64,000 nt of DNA from contig JASVEC010000004.1 in the NCBI GenBank assembly GCA_030770535.1, positions 1,178,001 through 1,242,000 of the forward strand, written 5' to 3'. This document shows positions 12,220-21,332 of the stretch, piece by piece. A program made the position numbers and the translations under genes. Numbering within the stretch: the stretch's first letter is position 1; every line of letters starts with the position of its first letter. The stretch comes from Batkoa obscura (taxonomy: Eukaryota; Entomophthoromycota; Entomophthoromycetes; Entomophthorales; Batkoaceae). Below the pieces are notes generated by a model, which searched no databases, was not told the origin of the DNA, and was given only the letters and a program-made list of their open reading frames with translations.

Positions 12220-13587
12220 TTATTTTAAATCATAAGTACGATTTTTAACAGGTTGCCCCATATCTTCATACCAATCTGGAGGTGTGAACTCATTTAAAGT
12301 ATAATTAAGAGACTCATCATCGTTTGGTAAATCGTTCTTGATTTCCCTATTTGTTTTCTTTTTAAATATATACCCTCTTTTACGTAACAAAAATAAAAAT
12401 AAAATTCCAAAGAATAATATTAATAGTAGTGATGGTATAAAGACCCAAATTAATATGCTACTTGTATTACTGGCTTTATCTCCAAGTGCAGAATAATAGT
12501 CGATCACTTTCATTTGTTTTAAATCTATTAATTGTAATTCTTTAGTACTAGGATCCCTCATACCAAAACTAGCAAGCATTACACCATTATTTAACATCTG
12601 AACACAAGAATGATACCCGACGGTATCTAAACCAGGGATTTCATGTTTTGTCCAAGAATTGGAATCAAGATCCAAACTAAAGATAACCTTTCTTAATGTT
12701 TTTAATCGAGAATCTAATGCCCCACCACTTAAAATAAGTTTATTATCAAAATATTTAACATCATGACCAATAGAATCCGATGGTACATCACCTTTTAAAG
12801 TAATAACATCCCAGCTTGAATTCCTCAAGTCAAACTTTAAAAGTCGATCAAAACTTAAAAAGTTATGGTCATACCCTTTTCCACCCAATACGTACATGTT
12901 TCCATCATGGATAGTAGAGGCGTGATCAAATAAATTTAAACCGGTAGATTCTCTGCCTGTTTGATAAGTCCAATCTTCACTTCTTTCGGAATATTTAACT
13001 ACTTTGCCACCTCCAAAATGAACCATTTTAAAATCAGTGTCATTCAAATAACCGCCATATAACACCGTCAAATCTGGGTCAATATCCGATCTTACCCAAG
13101 TAGATAACTGGTCACTATAAACTGGATCTTTATTGTAAATTGAAGTATCTGGATTAAGCGTTGTTCCGGGCCATTGAGAAGCACGTATGTTCAAATTGAT
13201 TTTGTTACTTTTAATATCATAAGTGACAAAACTGTCATTGGTAAGAATGTTTCTACCACCATAAATCATAATTTCATTGTCATGTAAGTTACTTGGTAAT
13301 ACATTAGTAAACATCCGTTCCAATCCATTCTCTTTTGGTGTAAGTACTCGGAATTTATCTTTTACTGTTATATAATTTAAATCCAGTTTAAATATATCTT
13401 TATTAAAATCATTGACAGTATCATCACTTAAATCATAACGTTTACCACCGAGGTAATATAAACTATCCTTTTGTACAGCACAACCACCGCCGTAAATATT
13501 TGTTGTTGAAACTATTGTATCAATGGTATAAATTACAAATAAATAGAAATAATTCATTGTTAAAATAATTATTTTGTTCAAAATCAT
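12220..13587 (-). CDS. Membrane-anchored kelch-repeat protein
   Basis: 455 residues in one exon. It has a hydrophobic start (about residues 5-27, signal peptide or anchor), then kelch-type blades: GGGCAVQKDSLYYLGGK, MIYGGRNILTNDSFVTYDI, GNMYVLGGKGYDHN and KLILSGGALDSRLKTL. One strong transmembrane stretch lies at about 395-418 (SSILIWVFIPSLLLILFFGI...), and a short basic cytoplasmic tail begins RKRGYIFKKK. This gives a type I membrane protein with an extracytoplasmic beta-propeller. Such proteins are common in early-diverging fungi and usually have no known ligand. The lack of introns contrasts with its neighbours. Function unknown. Confidence 0.8.
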   Translation of the reverse strand: MILNKIIILTMNYFYLFVIYTIDTIVSTTNIYGGGCAVQKDSLYYLGGKRYDLSDDTVNDFNKDIFKLDLNYITVKDKFRVLTPKENGLERMFTNVLPSNLHDNEIMIYGGRNILTNDSFVTYDIKSNKINLNIRASQWPGTTLNPDTSIYNKDPVYSDQLSTWVRSDIDPDLTVLYGGYLNDTDFKMVHFGGGKVVKYSERSEDWTYQTGRESTGLNLFDHASTIHDGNMYVLGGKGYDHNFLSFDRLLKFDLRNSSWDVITLKGDVPSDSIGHDVKYFDNKLILSGGALDSRLKTLRKVIFSLDLDSNSWTKHEIPGLDTVGYHSCVQMLNNGVMLASFGMRDPSTKELQLIDLKQMKVIDYYSALGDKASNTSSILIWVFIPSLLLILFFGILFLFLLRKRGYIFKKKTNREIKNDLPNDDESLNYTLNEFTPPDWYEDMGQPVKNRTYDLK

Positions 13588-14857
13588 TATACTTTGATGA
13601 CTATTTATATTATTTTTTTAATACTTTGTGGTTAGAAATATTAAATAAAGTTAATTTTCTAACTTTACGTATAATGATGCAGTTAAACTCTAGGAATTTT
13701 ACAAGGCATTAAGTGTGGTTTCAATTAAAGCCTTGAATTTTAACAAGCCCAGAAAAAATAGTGCAAAGATAGGAAAATCAATGTTTGAAATTTGTATGTC
13801 ATATTACTCTAAGACAAGAAATTCACTTGTATATAAAAATAGTAAATTGGCATCATCATTTGACTCACTAAGTTGAATGACCAAGATACTTAACACCTTT
13901 AAATAAGGAACTGTTGTATAGATACTATAATATTTATTTTATTTCTCAATTTTCAACAAAATCAAACTCAAAAACCACTAAATCTTATTCCAAAACTCAA
14001 ATAAGACTATTCTTTCAAGAACAAGTTCAAAAATTAGTCTGCTTAATTTTATTTTCTATTTTTAGTAATGCTGCAAAAGGCTCTCATTATTCTCTTTTCT
14101 ATCAAATGAAAAGTTATCTGGTTAATGAATTTTCTTATTGCTAAGTCTGAACTAGCCGATAATTAAAGCGAAGAAACCCCTTTGCTTTAGTAGCCCATCG
14201 CGTTCCTTGCTTAATTTTATTGATTACTCCTTAAAAAACCACTTTGGAGGTTTTTTCTCAAGAATTGTTGAAAAATAACTGGTGTAATAACAATGTCCTT
14301 TACTACTTTTGGATTTTATTTCGAGTTTTTTGTATTGTAGATAGATAAGCGATAAATATCTTAATTGCATACTATAGTTAAATTAACTTTTATCTTTAGT
14401 AGATATGAGTTTTTAATGAAAATAATAAGTTTCTATACTTATAAGTATTAATACAATTAAAATGTATACATCTTAAATTTTGCTTTTTCATTTAAAATTT
14501 ATCAAAATTATAATTTAATTATATCCCTATATCTTCAAAAGTGAAGTTTATTAGATACAATTTCCCTTCACCAGAGTCTACCCAGTGACGAATTATGTCC
14601 TTTGGGTTAACTACTTGCGTCTTTATTTATTTTTAAAAATTTTGAAGGAATGAGCTCCCAAGTGGTTTATAGTTGGAGGAAAATAAAAGTACAAAGGCAC
14701 TAAATGATAGGTAGGTCGAGTATAAATGAAGGTAAAAAGTCTTTAATTTCCCATGTTGTAAATAAGACTCTCAGGTTTACGCTTTTTAAAAAAAAAATAG
14801 TAAGAAATAATAATAAAGTACAAGCATAAATGATAAAAACTAAAAAAAATTACTTAC
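13588..14857. other. Gene-poor spacer, left part
   Basis: No coding segment is recognisable. A frame open at 13914-14144 (plus) is low-complexity and lacks family resemblance. The stretch 14150-14270 is slightly less AT-rich and has a short CC(A)CTTTGGAGG-type imperfect hairpin, with no identifiable function. Confidence 0.4.
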
Positions 14858-15098
14858 ATGATTAGCATCCCATCGCGGCTGTCTCAAAAAAAACTGACCA
14901 AACTTTTTAAGCTTTTTTGACAGTATTTAAAAGCGAAAACAAGCAAAATCTATAATATGCAATTGAAATTAGTATAGTTCATATATATAAATTAATTCAT
15001 ATTGATATTTTGTTTGTTTTCGCTTTTAAATACTGTCAAAAAAGCTTAAAAAGTTTGGTCAGTTTTTTTTGAGACAGCCGCGATGGGGTGCTAATCAT
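14858..15098. mobile_element. Palindromic (foldback) MITE
   Basis: Two inverted arms of about 90 bp flank an AT-rich loop of about 60 bp. The left arm starts ATGATTAGCATCCCATCGCG (14858); the right arm ends with the complement, GGGGTGCTAATCAT (15098). The arms match almost base for base through GGCTGTCTC, the A8 run, CTGACCAAACTTTTTAAGC, TTTTTTGACAGTATTTAAAA and GCGAAAACAA, with about two mismatches. No coding capacity. This is the form of a non-autonomous DNA transposon; the arm similarity suggests fairly recent origin or gene conversion. No clear target duplication is visible beyond AT-rich flanks. Confidence 0.85.
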
Positions 15099-15360
15099 AT
15101 AAATTAAGTAAAATAATTTTAACTTATATTTATAAATAATACTAGATAAAGTTTTATTACCGATTGATATAAATAAAATATCGTTAATAATGATGTTTTA
15201 TTTTAATACCTAATAATTAAAAGTGAAATTTTATTCATGTTGATTTAAATATTTTTATAATCTATTTTAATTTAAATATAATAATACAATTTTTAGTTTT
15301 TAATTATAAAAAATAAAAATACAAAATATTACAAGTAAATCGAACTAAACAATTAACCTA

Positions 15361-15465
15361 TATGGGGATGTATTTTTATGTTTAAGAATTTTGCTAACAA
15401 TTTTTCCACTTAAATAACGCTTAAAAGATAGAAAAGATAGTGAAACCAAAAAAAACATCCTCATA
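15361..15465. mobile_element. TATGGGG-type MITE, full copy
   Basis: 105 bp from TATGGGGATG to ACATCCTCATA. The inside shows the family core: TTTAAGAATTTTGCTAACAA, then TTTTTCCACTTAAATAACGC and TTAAAAGATAGAAAAGATAG. Its orientation is opposite to the copies at 21230, 50121, 55726 and 56383. No reading frame. Confidence 0.8.
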
Positions 15466-15478
15466 TTAGCTATACAAT

Positions 15479-15523
15479 GTTAAAAAAGTTAAAAAAGTTA
15501 AAAAAGTTAAAAAAGTTAAAAAA
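15479..15523. repeat. Tandem repeat, 9-bp unit GTTAAAAAA
   Basis: Five consecutive GTTAAAAAA units, 14 bp after the end of a MITE copy. Confidence 0.85.
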
Positions 15524-16129
15524 GTATATTTTTGAATGAATATGACAAGGAATATTTATTTTGAACTCAAATGAATAACGATTTAAGATCTCAAAAAACC
15601 AATATACTTCATACTTCTTATGATATTTAAATGCCTAAATATTTTCACTAATTTTTACAAAAACTGAAAACTTCAAGTCAGGAAAAGTCTCTCAGTTGAA
15701 TTAATAACACAATGGCTTTGTTATTGTTTTATAGCCTAGTTCCCCTATCCCCGTTAGCCCTAGGCATTATTCACTTCTTTTTACTGACCTCCAAAAAAGT
15801 TTTTAATAATCTCTTCTATTTTAAAACTCCTCTCATTATTTCCTAACATCTATATTCTTTATTTGCGACTGGATTCATCTGACGATAAAAAAATAAGCTC
15901 TTCAAAATCGTTCATCTTGATTTTCCACTTTTCTGGTTCCATCATAGCTCATAACTGTTTTGACTCGAATAAAAACCACAAAAGTGGAAGAATTTTTTGG
16001 CTTAATAAAGTTACTTTTTAACATAAAATTTAATTTGCCTTTTATAGTAATAGCGTTTACATTGACAATGTGCACTAAAGAATAAAAGTTATAATGACAA
16101 AAAGAAATTAAAAATAAAGTGTAGTTTAT
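15524..16129. other. Spacer downstream of the F-box gene
   Basis: About 600 bp with a somewhat less AT-rich part (15700-15900, with CCCCTATCCCCGTTAGCCC). No frame or family recognised; it may be decayed sequence. Confidence 0.35.
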
Positions 16130-17374
16130 TTAATAATTACAATTCGTAATATCTAAAAATTTTACATTCTTACATTTAGATATTAAGTTTAAAAAAGAGT
16201 TATCGAGCATAAAGGAAGTTAATTGAAGGTGAGATAATTTACAATTTAAAGTATTGATGTTTGGCTTGAACGAAATCAAACAAGGCTTATCCTTTAAAGA
16301 ATAGTTGGAATGATTTGATAATAAAAGGGTGGTTAATTGTGGAAATAAAAGTAGATCAAAGGTTAAAATAGGAATAAGAGAGGTAAATCGGGTAGCTATA
16401 GATTCTAAATTCGAGAATTGGTTTTTAAATTGAAACTTGATATTATTAAGCTGTAAGTCTAAGTAGGATAAACTCGGAAAGTTCAACCCATTAAAATAAA
16501 TAGTTGATGTTTTACTTTGTCTCCTATTAGTAAAAGCCGTATTAGAGTAATAACTGTAATAAATTGATAAATATTTTAATTTTGAAAACTTGTATTGAAT
16601 TAAAGAATTTAAGTCCACCAGAGAAAGTTGACTATACACCCTTAATTCTTTTAAATTTTTAAAAGTATCTAATTGAGTGATAAAATCAGGCTCAATAATA
16701 GTATTAAAGAAATAAAAAGAAAGATGTGATAAATCCAACCGATGAAATATTTGGAAGTCATTCTCTACATATTTATAACCGTCAATCATTATATTTAATC
16801 TCTTAACTTTATCTAATAAACTACTTGTTTCCAATTTTAAAAAGGCGTTATAAGCTTCTCCCGTATAACTTAACTGTTTATATTTATATGTATATTCAAA
16901 TATCTCGAAATTTGTTAGACTTTGTAATAATTGAATGTTATTTGCTAATGTTAATTCGGTACTACTTTTACTTTTACATGGGTTATTAAAACAACTACAT
17001 GTACCGTCGTTGAATTTAGCGTGGTCTAACAATTTATCTGATTCACTTATTATTTCACACGAACATATTAATCTATATTGATTATTAGGATGATAGTAAT
17101 GTAATAATTGTAAAAATTGAAGTTTATTAAAAGTTGAAATTGGATCTTTAAATTGGATGAGCTTTATATAACTACCATATCGTTTATAATTGAAATTGTA
17201 AATATCTAACCCATTCGTTAGATTTATTGTTGTATATAAATTGGGACTAAATAAAGTATATAAATAATTACAAGTGGATATAAAATTTAATTGATTTTGT
17301 GTATCTAATTGGGAATATATTTGACTTAGCATCTCATGCGGAAGGTCATCTAAAAGGTTGAGCTTTTTTTTCAT
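16130..17374 (-). CDS. F-box / leucine-rich-repeat-like protein
   Basis: 414 residues, single exon. The start MKKKLNLLDDLPHEMLSQIY is an F-box (about residues 5-45: LPHEMLSQIYSQLD, then NFISTCNYLYTLFSPNLYTT), the Skp1-binding motif of SCF ubiquitin ligases. The rest repeats irregular leucine-rich motifs such as LKELRVYSQLSLVDLNSL and LKYLSIYYSYYS, ending with VKFLDITNCNY, as in FBXL-type substrate receptors. A small Cys cluster (CSC...CSCFNNPC, about residues 103-133) is unusual. Such genes are often expanded in large, lineage-specific sets; the substrate is unknown. A TATA-like box lies 64 bp upstream. Confidence 0.75.
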   Translation of the reverse strand: MKKKLNLLDDLPHEMLSQIYSQLDTQNQLNFISTCNYLYTLFSPNLYTTINLTNGLDIYNFNYKRYGSYIKLIQFKDPISTFNKLQFLQLLHYYHPNNQYRLICSCEIISESDKLLDHAKFNDGTCSCFNNPCKSKSSTELTLANNIQLLQSLTNFEIFEYTYKYKQLSYTGEAYNAFLKLETSSLLDKVKRLNIMIDGYKYVENDFQIFHRLDLSHLSFYFFNTIIEPDFITQLDTFKNLKELRVYSQLSLVDLNSLIQYKFSKLKYLSIYYSYYSNTAFTNRRQSKTSTIYFNGLNFPSLSYLDLQLNNIKFQFKNQFSNLESIATRFTSLIPILTFDLLLFPQLTTLLLSNHSNYSLKDKPCLISFKPNINTLNCKLSHLQLTSFMLDNSFLNLISKCKNVKFLDITNCNY

Positions 17375-17437
17375 TTTTGTTTATTGGAAATTAATTTTTT
17401 TGTTAAAAAAGATTTTATCCTAATCAAAACACTACAC

Positions 17438-17445
17438 CTTTTATA
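17438..17445 (-). promoter_or_regulatory. TATA-like box of the F-box gene
   Basis: The minus strand reads TATAAAAG, 64 bp before the ATG at 17374. Confidence 0.4.
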
Positions 17446-18929
17446 TTGATTAATTTTAAACTAATTACTTATTCACTAATTTAATATATTTCAATCATGA
17501 GATTCTAAATTATTTTATTTAATGGAATAATAAAACTTATTCTTATTCTTAATAAAATTATTAACTTTAAGCTAGAATCATTTTCAATTTTATTTTCGAT
17601 CATTGACTTACAAATTTTATTTTTTACTCAAGTTTTTCCTTCTCCATAAAAACTCCAGGCTTTAGCCTATCCTTTAATTAAGTATCCGTACTGTAAGTAG
17701 CATGCATGAACATTCTAAAATAAATTGATTTGAAACTTAATTTAAGGTACATTAACTTTTAATTCCAAATGATCATTATGAAGCCTTAAAAATATACTTT
17801 TGGGTAAATAAATTAAGAACGAGTGAATTTAAGGGGGTAAATTAATTTTTTTATAAAAACTTTTTAATTTTTTAATTACTTTCATTTATATCGGAGGTTT
17901 GTTAACAAATTGTTTTATTCCTTTAGATTAGTATTAGCGTGTATTAAACATTAAAATTGATACGAATTTGTTTCTCTATATACTATTTTTACATAATTTT
18001 AATGAGTTAATACCAACAAACTAGGGGTAAAGTTATTTGAAATTCAAAGTTTAAAATCAGGCAACCAGATTTGATTTTAAACAAGCTTTACAAATTTTGT
18101 AGCGCCTCATTTTATACAAAATAAAAAAATTTCTCCAACTTTTAAATTATAAATAAAATTAAATAATCATTTTCATATAAAATAAAAAATATTAAGCGAA
18201 ACCTTAATATCAATATATTATTTAATTCATAATAAAATACTTTAATAACCATATCAACACCGATGGCCTCCTTATCCCGAGTGAAACATTGGTATATTGA
18301 TATATTATTAATTGTTTGAGGAAACTTTTATAATTTTAATGTAGTTTAATATGTTTTTGAGAAAGAGCACCTATATTTCTTAAATAAAAATGTTATTTAT
18401 ACAAAAAGCATCAAAGTCTCAATTAAGCTTATAGCGATAAATAGCCATTTATTTATAAATGAAATGAAATCATCCTAAAGAAAAATAATGAACTTAAATA
18501 GGTATGAGCCGAAGTATAAAGTAATACAGTTGACTATAAAATTTTTCTATCTTGACTCATAAACATTTATTAAGTTTATTAGAGTTTATTAAGAAACCAT
18601 TTGGGGGATTACGCTCCTCTAAGAATATTTGAAGATAAAATCAAGAAAAGAAGGAAATTATGCAAAAAGTCTACTATTTTACTCTGTTCTAAAAAATGTG
18701 TAGTTGCTCATTTTTTTATCTCAAAAATATCAACTTTTAAGTCAGGCAAATTGAGGTGTCATTTTTGGTTACTAATTTGTCCTTCCTTAAAGTAGTATAA
18801 AGTTCAAAAATGTTTCTAACTAATTTTTATTAAAAAAACATTTATAAACTAAAGCATTTATTCTCATGAAAATTATATGAACGTGTTTTCATGTTGACTA
18901 TAAAGTAGTTTGGGTATAAAGTTTTCTCA
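17446..18929. other. AT-rich spacer without recognised genes
   Basis: No gene or transposon recognised. The frame at 18601-18795 (plus) begins with a GTG-like or uncertain start and shows no family resemblance. Two GTTGACTATAAA words occur (about 18530 and 18893), as a short repeated motif only. Confidence 0.4.
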
Positions 18930-19070
18930 CTCATCAAAGGATCCTCTATCTAAAGCTTTCCTATCAGAACTAATTGAGGGACTTGAAACTACTATAGCGA
19001 ACTCTTTTCTCAGCACGTGGAAGAACCTCTCACTCTTTGACTTCTCACCGACAATCCTTGACATCTAAAT
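18930..19070. other. GC-richer, open segment; possible exon or gene fragment
   Basis: This 140-bp stretch is clearly less AT-rich than the kilobases around it and is free of stops in one frame on each strand. The minus strand holds an ATG-initiated frame of about 45 residues (starting MSRIVGEKSKSERFFHVLRK). The plus frame reads SSKDPLSKAFLSELIEGLET and onward to a TAA. Neither matches a family I recognise. It could be a lone exon, a decayed gene or a piece of mobile element. Confidence 0.3.
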
Positions 19071-19183
19071 GAATATGATCTGTATCTAATAAAAACACAA
19101 AGACCTTGCAGTTTTGAATTTAGCACAATTTGATTTTACTTATCAAAAGTAAACCCAATCTTGATTGGAAAATACAAAACAAT

Positions 19184-19254
19184 TGCGTACACTGGGAATC
19201 GAACCCAGGCCACTTCTTTGGAAGAGAAGTATTCTACCTCTATACTATGTACGC
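19184..19254 (-). tRNA. tRNA-Gly(UCC)
   Basis: Minus strand, 71 nt with an A discriminator. The acceptor stem GCGTACA/TGTACGC pairs fully. The D arm is GTATAGAGGTAGAATA. The anticodon stem CTTCT/AGAAG encloses loop CTTCCAA, anticodon UCC (reads GGA). The T arm CTGGG-TTCGATT-CCCAG pairs fully and carries the B box GGTTCGATTCC. No intron. A T4 run just downstream (complement of AAAAC at 19176-19180) is a fitting RNA polymerase III terminator. Confidence 0.95.
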
Positions 19255-19364
19255 ATTTAGTAATTGCATAGACTTATAATGCTTAAAATATATATAACTC
19301 TAATTTGTTGCTTTATGCAATAATTTTAATTCTTAGATCAAAAAATCAACTAAGGAGATGTTTT

Positions 19365-19440
19365 TTTAGTTCAATCGCTTTTCCATTTTTTAAGCGCTAT
19401 TGAGAGGAAAAATATTCTAAATTTCTTAAACAAAAGAGAT
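19365..19440. mobile_element. Degenerate TATGGGG-type MITE relic
   Basis: The segment TTTTCCATTTTTTAAGCGCT, then ATTGAGAGGAAAAATATTCT and TTCTTAAACAAAAGAGAT, matches the body of the 105-bp family, but both TATGGGG/CCCCATA ends are eroded (ends now ATGTTTTTTTAG and AGATATCTC). It is an older copy than the others. Confidence 0.65.
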
Positions 19441-19881
19441 ATCTCTTAATGTTTTTTTATCATTTTTCAACTTTAAGAAATTTCTAAAAAATGCTTTTTT
19501 GTTTAAAACGAAATAGTCATCACATGGCCACTGAAACTTTTTAGTAAATAAACCGAGTTTAAAAATCAAAAAGAATATCCTTTACCTTACAATCAACTAT
19601 TGGTTTAAACGTCAATAATAAAGCTTTATCAAGCACAAAAATTTGGCAATAACTCAAATGATCACATCAATTATTCTCCCAGCTACTCAACTGATCATAT
19701 CAACTATTATTTACTAACTAAAAACGCTAAAAAAAATACTTACAAATTAGCTATGACTCAAATTAGGTGATACAACTCCCATTTTTAGCCAATAAAAATT
19801 GAAAGCGATTTTTATTATTGAATTGAATTTATTTATCAATAAAGCTAACAACCAAATTCACGCATCTCTTCTCTATAAAAA
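19441..19881. other. Spacer upstream of ALG5
   Basis: About 440 bp with AT-rich sequence. CTATAAAAAATG places a TATAAAA word directly against the ALG5 ATG, too close to act as a TATA box. Nothing else seen. Confidence 0.4.
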
Positions 19882-21035
19882 ATGTTAACTTTATTTATAA
19901 ATATTCTATTAATAAGTATCACTACGCTATGTATGGTAAATCAAATGCCCCATGCTTATTCCAATTTTTCATAAACTAATCCATTAACTCCCTTATAGAT
20001 CCTATTATACATTGGTCATAAAACAAAACCATTACCAACCACTGAAGAAGAGTTAACTTATTTTACGGACTCAAAAGAAGAGACTCCACTCTACTCCATT
20101 ACCTCGAAGTCTTTAGTAAATTTAACTGTTGTCATTCCAGCTTATAATGAAAGTTTAAGGTTACCTAAAATGTTAGAGGAGACATTAACTTATTTAAAGG
20201 AGAGACAGAGTCGAGATTTTGAATTTGAGTTTGAAATATTAGTAGTTTGTGATGGTAGTACAGATGGTACAAGTGAATTAGCTTTAAAATGGAAAAAGGA
20301 TAATAAGTTAAAAGAACACCAGTTAATGGTCATTAGAAATTTGATCAATAGAGGAAAAGGAGGATCTGTTAGAAGGGTAAGTTATGTTCTATTTTTCCTA
20401 CTTATTTGTATTTTTCATCAAATTCACTTTTTAATATAACTCTATTAATTAGGGTATGTTACACGCTAAAGGAGATTTAATTTTATTTGCAGATGCGGAT
20501 GGAGCTACTGAATTTAGAGATATTGATAAGTTAGAAATGGAAATGAATAAAATCATTAAAGATGGACTAGGTATGGTAGTAGGTTCAAGACATCATTTAA
20601 AAAATTCAGAAGCAGTAGTTAATGTAAGTTTTTTATTATATAGCTCTATTTTAAACTTAAATTTTAATGACTTTTTTTCACTCATAAAAGCGTTCCTTCT
20701 TAAGAAATTTATTAATGAATGGGTTCCATCTATACCTTTACATTTTAGGTATTAAACAAATACAAGACACACAATGTGGATTTAAATTATTTTCACGTAA
20801 ATCAGCATTTTTAATATTCAGTAACTTACATGTAGAAGGTTGGATCTTTGATATTGAATGTTTAATTTTAGCCAATTATTTTAATATACCTTTAAAAGAA
20901 GTCATGGTAAATTGGCAAGAAATTGATGGTTCAAAAGTGAATATTATTAAAGATGCTATTAAAATGGCTTTGGATTTATTAATGATAAGATTATGTTATT
21001 TTTATAGGGTTTGGTCAATTACAGCTACTGTGTAG
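19882..21035 (+). CDS. ALG5: Dolichyl-phosphate beta-glucosyltransferase Alg5
   Basis: Makes dolichyl-phosphate-glucose from UDP-glucose and dolichyl phosphate on the cytosolic face of the ER, the donor for the last steps of N-glycan precursor assembly. Four exons (19882-19935, 19999-20376, 20453-20623, 20691-21035) join in phase to 315 residues (yeast Alg5 is 334). An N-terminal hydrophobic anchor comes first, then the GT2 fold: LTVVIPAYNE, VVCDGSTDGTSE, NRGKGGSVRRGMLHAKGD, the DxD-type metal site FADADGATEF, VGSRHH, and the highly conserved RSFLRNLLM and IQDTQCGFKLFSRKSA. The region VEGWIFDIECLILA completes the family signature. The 3' end lies about 195 bp before a MITE copy. Confidence 0.95.
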
Positions 21036-21229
21036 TCGGGATATCTTTCTTGTTACCACTACTCTCTTTTTTACTCTTTACTTCTTTCTTTTTTTTTGCA
21101 AAAAAATTATCAAATATTCATCTTATTCATACTGTCAACTAGTTAAACAATATTTGAAATAAAAATCACAAAAATCACATTAAAAACAATTAATAAATAA
21201 ATAGCACTAAACATTTATTATTGTTACTA

Positions 21230-21332
21230 TATAGGAGTGTTTTTTGGCTTCATTATTTTTTCCATCTTTTAAGCACCATTTTAGCGGAAAGATTGTTAGT
21301 AAAATTCTTAAACAAAAAAATACATCCTCATA
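21230..21332. mobile_element. TATGGGG-type MITE, full copy abutting a stop codon
   Basis: 103 bp from TATAGGAGTG to ACATCCTCATA, with family core TTTTTTCCATCTTTTAAGC and TTGTTAGTAAAATTCTTAAA. Its right end is immediately next to the TAA stop (21333-21335) of the minus-strand E2 gene, so it forms the start of that gene's 3' untranslated region. Confidence 0.8.

Noticed and set aside
15479-15523. CRISPR-like array
   Set aside because: The units are 9 bp and directly contiguous with no spacers: a simple tandem repeat in a eukaryote.
18601-18795. 64-residue frame in the F-box/tRNA spacer
   Set aside because: No acceptable start or similarity; Lys/Phe-rich, like random AT-rich sequence.
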